This document shows positions 60,489 through 64,000 of a stretch of 64,000 bases of DNA, in pieces. Source of the stretch: Hydrogenobacter thermophilus TK-6. Lineage in GTDB: Bacteria > Aquificota > Aquificia > Aquificales > Aquificaceae. The notes under the pieces are model-generated. The model worked only from the letters and a program-made list of their open reading frames with translations, ran no database searches and had not been told where the DNA came from. The translations under genes were made by a program, and so were the position numbers. Position 1 is the first letter of the stretch; each line of letters begins with the position of its first letter. Where the stretch lies: contig NC_013799.1 in assembly GCF_000010785.1 (NCBI RefSeq), positions 1,364,001 through 1,428,000 on the forward strand, given 5' to 3'.

Positions 60489-62030
60489 TCATTCCGCACC
60501 TATACCCAAGTAAGTCCTCACCTTTTCTTCTTCGTACTTTTTCTCCGCGCTTTCTTCTTTGGTAAGCAGGGAAACCAATATACCTACTAAGAAGGAGGCG
60601 CTCATGGACACCAGAGCAGGATTCTTCCAAGGAAATACGGGAGCTGAATTTTTAAGAATATCCACCCATACCGTAGGGCTGAGTATTATGAGAATCACAG
60701 CTAAGAAAGTTCCGGTCAGTATGCTGGCAACTGCGCCAGCTGTGGTGTACTTCTTCCAGAATATGGACATAACTAAGGATGGGAAGTTAGCACTCGCTGC
60801 TATGGCAAAGGCAAGACCCACCATAAAGGCTACATTTTGCCCCTTGAAGAGTATGCCAAGGATGATGGCGAGAATACCCAGCACAAGGGTTGCGACTCTG
60901 GCAACTTTGACCTCTTCCTCCTCCGAGGAATGGCCTCCCCTTACCACATTGACATATAGGTCATGGGAGAGAGTTGATGCTCCCGCCAATGTAAGACCTG
61001 CAACCACCGCCAGTATGGTGGCAAAGGCAACCGCCGCAATAAACCCCAAGAATACCGTTCCCCCCACAGCCTCCGCCAGCAGTGGTGCTGCCATGTTTCC
61101 ACCTTTATCTATCTTGGATATGACCTCCTGCCCCACCATTGCCGCAGCACCAAAGCCTATTATGAAGGTGAGTATATAAAAATATCCTATAAAACCTGTA
61201 GCATAGAAGACGGATTTCCTCGCCTCCTTTGCATCCGGAACGGTATAAAACCTCATGAGTATGTGGGGCAGTCCTGCTGTGCCGAACATGAGGGCAATAC
61301 CCAGAGAAACAGCATCCCACGGATTTGCCACGAGTCCACCTGGCATGAGCATCTTATCTCCGTAGTTTTGCACCACCTTTGAAAAGAGCGCAGTAGGGCT
61401 AAAACCAAACTGAGCAAGAGCAAGAAGAGCAAGAAGAGTTGCACCACCCAGAAGCAACACCGCTTTTATAATTTGAACCCAAGTGGTGGCAAGCATACCC
61501 CCAAACAGCACATAGGCTATCATAATAGTACCCACTATGACCACCGCCACTTCGTACGGAAGTCCAAACATCAGTTTTATGAGGCTACCAGAACCCACCA
61601 TCTGAGCTATCAGGTAGAGTATGACGGTGGACAGAGCCCCCAGAGATGCAGAAATTCTGACAGGTTTCTGAGATAGTCTGTAAGCTACTACATCCGCAAA
61701 GGTGTATTTACCGAGGTTCCTCAGCTGTTCCGCTATAAGAAACATAACTATAGGCCAGCCTACCAGAAAGCCTATGGAGTATATGAGTCCGTCATAGCCT
61801 TTTAGAGCTACCAGTCCAGCTATCCCCAAAAAGGATGCAGCGCTCATGTAATCGCCAGATATAGCAAGCCCGTTTTGAAGACCGGAGATACTCCTTCCCG
61901 CTGCGTAAAACTCGGTGGTAGTTCTCGTTCTCTTTGCCGCCCAGTAAGTTATACCCAGCGTTATCAGCACGAAAAGGAAGAAAAAGAATATAGCTACCAA
62001 GTTAGGTTGTCCAAGGGTTGTCTGCTGCAT
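60489..62030 (-). CDS. actP: Sodium:solute symporter, acetate permease-like
   Basis: The 513-residue membrane protein has about 13 helices and the SSS-family signatures [20 protein letters not shown] and [15 protein letters not shown]. It is closest in layout to ActP, which takes up acetate or other short carboxylates. The DUF485 gene just upstream (YjcH-like) is a known partner in the same operon. The assignment of acetate is inferred. Confidence 0.87.
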   Translation of the reverse strand: MQQTTLGQPNLVAIFFFFLFVLITLGITYWAAKRTRTTTEFYAAGRSISGLQNGLAISGDYMSAASFLGIAGLVALKGYDGLIYSIGFLVGWPIVMFLIAEQLRNLGKYTFADVVAYRLSQKPVRISASLGALSTVILYLIAQMVGSGSLIKLMFGLPYEVAVVIVGTIMIAYVLFGGMLATTWVQIIKAVLLLGGATLLALLALAQFGFSPTALFSKVVQNYGDKMLMPGGLVANPWDAVSLGIALMFGTAGLPHILMRFYTVPDAKEARKSVFYATGFIGYFYILTFIIGFGAAAMVGQEVISKIDKGGNMAAPLLAEAVGGTVFLGFIAAVAFATILAVVAGLTLAGASTLSHDLYVNVVRGGHSSEEEEVKVARVATLVLGILAIILGILFKGQNVAFMVGLAFAIAASANFPSLVMSIFWKKYTTAGAVASILTGTFLAVILIILSPTVWVDILKNSAPVFPWKNPALVSMSASFLVGILVSLLTKEESAEKKYEEEKVRTYLGIGAE

Positions 62031-62033
62031 GGC

Positions 62034-62324
62034 TTACCTCCTGAGCCTGTCTTTTATTTCCTCAACAGCTCTGTCGTAAAAACCGTTTGCCCAGTAAACA
62101 TACACACCTGTAAGTATCCAGGAAATAACTATTATGGCTATCCCTATGGGTATTCCAACGGTTAAACCTTCGCCTATTTTTTGACTAAGTATTTCTTTCT
62201 TAAAAGCTAATACGAATATAAAACCAAAGTAAATGAGGAGCTGGAGGAATGTTAAAAATCCAGCTACTCGGTTTCTCTTTGACGCTAACTCCTTAAACTC
62301 TCTTGACTCCAATATTTCCTTCAT
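62034..62324 (-). CDS. DUF485 membrane protein (YjcH-like)
   Basis: This 96-residue protein has two hydrophobic helices (about 28-45 and 60-80) and the DUF485 start pattern (REFKELASKRNRVAGFLTFLQLLIYFGF). Family members are encoded next to actP in many bacteria. It has a GGAGGTGG ribosome-binding site and lies three bases from actP. Confidence 0.85.
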   Translation of the reverse strand: MKEILESREFKELASKRNRVAGFLTFLQLLIYFGFIFVLAFKKEILSQKIGEGLTVGIPIGIAIIVISWILTGVYVYWANGFYDRAVEEIKDRLRR

Positions 62325-62552
62325 GTTCCACCTCCTTTTAAATTGTATGATTTATTTTATAAACTCTCTGAATTTTGTAAAGAGTATAAGATTTTTTGCA
62401 TATAAATATGGTATATTCTCTGATTTTTCCAATCAATAATCCTTATTATCTCGCGCAAAAACCGTTGATAAACATCATATATTTTTGATATGAAAAGTTA
62501 TACAAGGTATAGACCACTTGATGAAGAAGTTCTAAGTTATATTTTTTTATCC

Positions 62553-62759
62553 ATGCTGGTTTATGTAAACGGCGAAGAGAAGGAGATAAGTGGGGATATG
62601 AACCTACACGAGCTTTTGGGGTACTTGGGCATAACGTACAGAGAAGTAGGTTTGGCTGTATCCGTAAACGGTGAGGTAGTTCCTAAGTCGGAGTACAAAA
62701 ATAGAAGGGTCAGTGAGGGTGATAGTATTGAGATCATACACATAGTAGGTGGTGGTTGA
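62553..62759 (+). CDS. thiS: Sulfur-carrier protein ThiS
   Basis: From ATG 62553 the product is 68 residues, starting LVYVNGEEKEISG and ending HIVGGG. The terminal Gly-Gly is the thiocarboxylate site in thiazole synthesis. An upstream in-frame start at 62490 would add 21 residues not typical of ThiS. TATATT lies 8 bases upstream and no ribosome-binding site is visible. Confidence 0.9.
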   Translation: MLVYVNGEEKEISGDMNLHELLGYLGITYREVGLAVSVNGEVVPKSEYKNRRVSEGDSIEIIHIVGGG

Positions 62760-62788
62760 GATAAAATTTAACTTCTTGGAGGTTTGGT

Positions 62789-63592
62789 ATGTTTGACCTG
62801 GAAAAGTTTCTGGAAGAGGACGCTCTGGAAATAGCGGGAAGGACTTTCAAGTCAAGGCTGATAATAGGCTCTGGGAAATTTAAGAGCTTTCAGCAAAACA
62901 AGGAGGTGCTTGAGGCAAGTGGTGCAGAAATAATAACGGTAGCGGTAAGAAGGGTGAATATAACTGATCCCAATAAAGAAAACCTGCTGGACTACATAGA
63001 CCCCAAGAAATATCTAATACTCCCCAACACTGCCGGATGCTACACTGCGGAAGAAGCCATAAAAACGGCTATGCTGGCAAGAGAGGCAACTGGTATAAAT
63101 TGGATAAAGCTTGAAGTGATAGGAGACCAGAAAACCCTTTTGCCGGATATGGAAGAGACACTAAAGGCTGCACAGTTTTTGGTGAAGGAAGGCTTTGTAG
63201 TTCTTCCTTACATATTTGATGACCCTGTGTATGCCAAAAAGTTTGAAGATGTGGGTTGTGCTGCAGTAATGCCACTTGCTGCACCTATAGGTTCAGGCCT
63301 TGGGCTTCAAAATCCATATAACATCATGTTTATAAAAGAGTCCGTTTCTGTGCCTGTGATCGTTGATGCAGGTATAGGAAGTGCTGCGGACATACCCCCA
63401 GTTATGGAGTTGGGCGTGGATGGAGTGCTTACCAACACAGCTCTTGCGGAAGCAAAGGATCCCATAAAGATGGCTATAGCTATGAGGCACGCGGTTATAG
63501 CGGGCAGGCTCTCTTACCTTGCCGGAAGAATGCCCAAGAGAACCTATGCAGTTCCCTCCTCTCCTCTCAAAGGCGTTCCCTACAAGTCATGA
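62789..63592 (+). CDS. thiG: Thiazole synthase
   Basis: The 267-residue TIM-barrel protein has the ThiG patterns [37 protein letters not shown] (active Lys) and [27 protein letters not shown]. It makes the thiazole of thiamine from deoxyxylulose phosphate, dehydroglycine and ThiS thiocarboxylate. It overlaps the next gene by 4 bases. Confidence 0.96.
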   Translation: MFDLEKFLEEDALEIAGRTFKSRLIIGSGKFKSFQQNKEVLEASGAEIITVAVRRVNITDPNKENLLDYIDPKKYLILPNTAGCYTAEEAIKTAMLAREATGINWIKLEVIGDQKTLLPDMEETLKAAQFLVKEGFVVLPYIFDDPVYAKKFEDVGCAAVMPLAAPIGSGLGLQNPYNIMFIKESVSVPVIVDAGIGSAADIPPVMELGVDGVLTNTALAEAKDPIKMAIAMRHAVIAGRLSYLAGRMPKRTYAVPSSPLKGVPYKS

Positions 63593-64000
63593 TAGATGTA
63601 GCGGTAGTAGGGGCAGGTATATCCGGGCTATCCATAGCCTATCACCTTAAAAAGGCTGGACTTGAGGTAAAGGTTTTTGAAAAAGAAGATGCCGTAGGTG
63701 GAAACATACAAACAGCATACATAGACGGTTATGTTTGCGAGCTTGGACCTCAGACCATTCTTGCGGACAGTAAAGTAGAAGAGTTTTTAAAAGATGCAGG
63801 TATAAAGCCCATATATGCCAATCCTTCTTCCAAAAAGAGATACATATACAGGAAGGGTAAGTTGGTGGCTCTTCCTCTATCACCCGTAGAATTTCTCTTA
63901 TCACCTTTTCTGTCCCTCGGCGGAAAGCTAAGAGTCCTCAAAGAGCCTTTTGTTCCAAGGTCTCCCAAGCAGGAAGAAAGTATAGCGGAGTTTGTCAGAA
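63589..64000 (+). CDS. Protoporphyrinogen oxidase-like flavoprotein, N-terminal part
   Basis: From ATG 63589 the frame is open to the window end (about 137 residues). It starts with the FAD motif [21 protein letters not shown] and continues [14 protein letters not shown] and CELGPQTI, the pattern of HemG/HemY-type protoporphyrinogen oxidases. It would oxidise protoporphyrinogen in heme synthesis. The C-terminal half lies outside. Confidence 0.82.
   Translation, partial: MIDVAVVGAGISGLSIAYHLKKAGLEVKVFEKEDAVGGNIQTAYIDGYVCELGPQTILADSKVEEFLKDAGIKPIYANPSSKKRYIYRKGKLVALPLSPVEFLLSPFLSLGGKLRVLKEPFVPRSPKQEESIAEFVR

Noticed and set aside
60439-60630. A 63-codon frame spanning the actP 3' end and the terminator
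   Set aside because: It lies in another frame of actP and runs through the terminator hairpin; no support.
60559-61179. A 206-codon plus-strand frame opposite actP
   Set aside because: It is a shadow of the hydrophobic permease gene; no motif or ribosome-binding site is seen.
1-64000. tRNA, rRNA, CRISPR arrays and prophage
   Set aside because: No cloverleaf-like clusters, rRNA segments, regularly spaced repeats or phage genes were seen on reading; a covariance search would be needed to exclude a hidden small RNA.

Overview
The window looks like part of a thermophilic, sulfur-oxidising, autotrophic member of the Aquificaceae (Hydrogenobacter/Thermocrinis-like). This rests on a periplasmic Sox cluster, a five-gene 2-oxoacid:ferredoxin oxidoreductase operon of the layout porE-D-A-B-G, very tightly packed ATGA-overlapping genes, AGA/AGG- and ATA-rich codon use, and Lys/Glu-rich proteins. 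Species is inferred, not proven. I see no tRNA, rRNA, CRISPR array, intact insertion sequence or prophage. Coding density is very high; the only gap over 300 bases (16938-17422) holds a decayed transposase and the upstream region of the sox cluster.

Layout. 1-3834: end of an inositol monophosphatase-family gene, a tandem universal stress protein, a TPR protein, an LptF/LptG-like permease and a small Lys/Glu-rich exported protein. 3851-5197: a sigma-54 activator with a variant GAFTSA loop. 5276-14961: an apparent envelope/metal-stress island with a small four-cysteine exported protein, an OmpR-type regulator and histidine kinase, then DUF2231 protein, TolC-like, membrane fusion, RND pump and SulP transporter genes. 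14939-16937 (minus): nadD and an FAD/NAD oxidoreductase. 17423-24509: the sox cluster, thioredoxin-soxY-soxZ-soxA-soxA-soxX-soxB-DUF302x2-metallo-hydrolase. The two soxA genes share an almost identical 470-base block and look gene-converted.

24528-34351: housekeeping (HIT, MidA-like methyltransferase, leuB, hisC, recR, YbaB/EbfC, inositol-phosphate synthase) mixed with an HdrD/GlpC-like iron-sulfur protein and a ChaN-like protein. 34362-36220: gcvH and gcvPA. 36252-40822: a pseudaminic-acid-type sugar set (PseH, PseI, PseB, PseC homologues plus an aldo/keto reductase) that lacks PseF and PseG here. 40878-43832: a ClpB whose N domain is split by a coiled coil. 43829-49078 (minus): der, an orphan ABC ATPase, a HIT protein, a CxxC-less thioredoxin fold and a TonB-dependent receptor.

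49145-50855: a response regulator and histidine kinase placed head to head with 13 bases between them. 50871-52060: a consensus promoter, a hairpin-rich leader that may be a TnpB relic, and a lone nuoH. 52091-55742 (minus): the 2-oxoacid:ferredoxin oxidoreductase operon, which would serve reductive carbon fixation. 55837-58596: an S41 protease and, on the other strand, a small kinase, a DsbA/G-like thioredoxin and an exonuclease. 58593-62324 (minus): DUF485-acetate permease followed by a cNMP/CBS/nucleotidyltransferase regulator and the exonuclease. 62553-64000: thiS, thiG and the start of a protoporphyrinogen-oxidase-like gene.

How it fits together: thiosulfate oxidation on the periplasmic side supplies electrons; ferredoxin-linked carboxylation, glycine cleavage and acetate uptake handle carbon. 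Several genes carry a TATAAT-like box only about 7-13 bases before the start codon and no Shine-Dalgarno sequence, so leaderless mRNAs may be common. Other genes have strong GGAGGT sites and textbook TTGACA-N17-TATAAT promoters.
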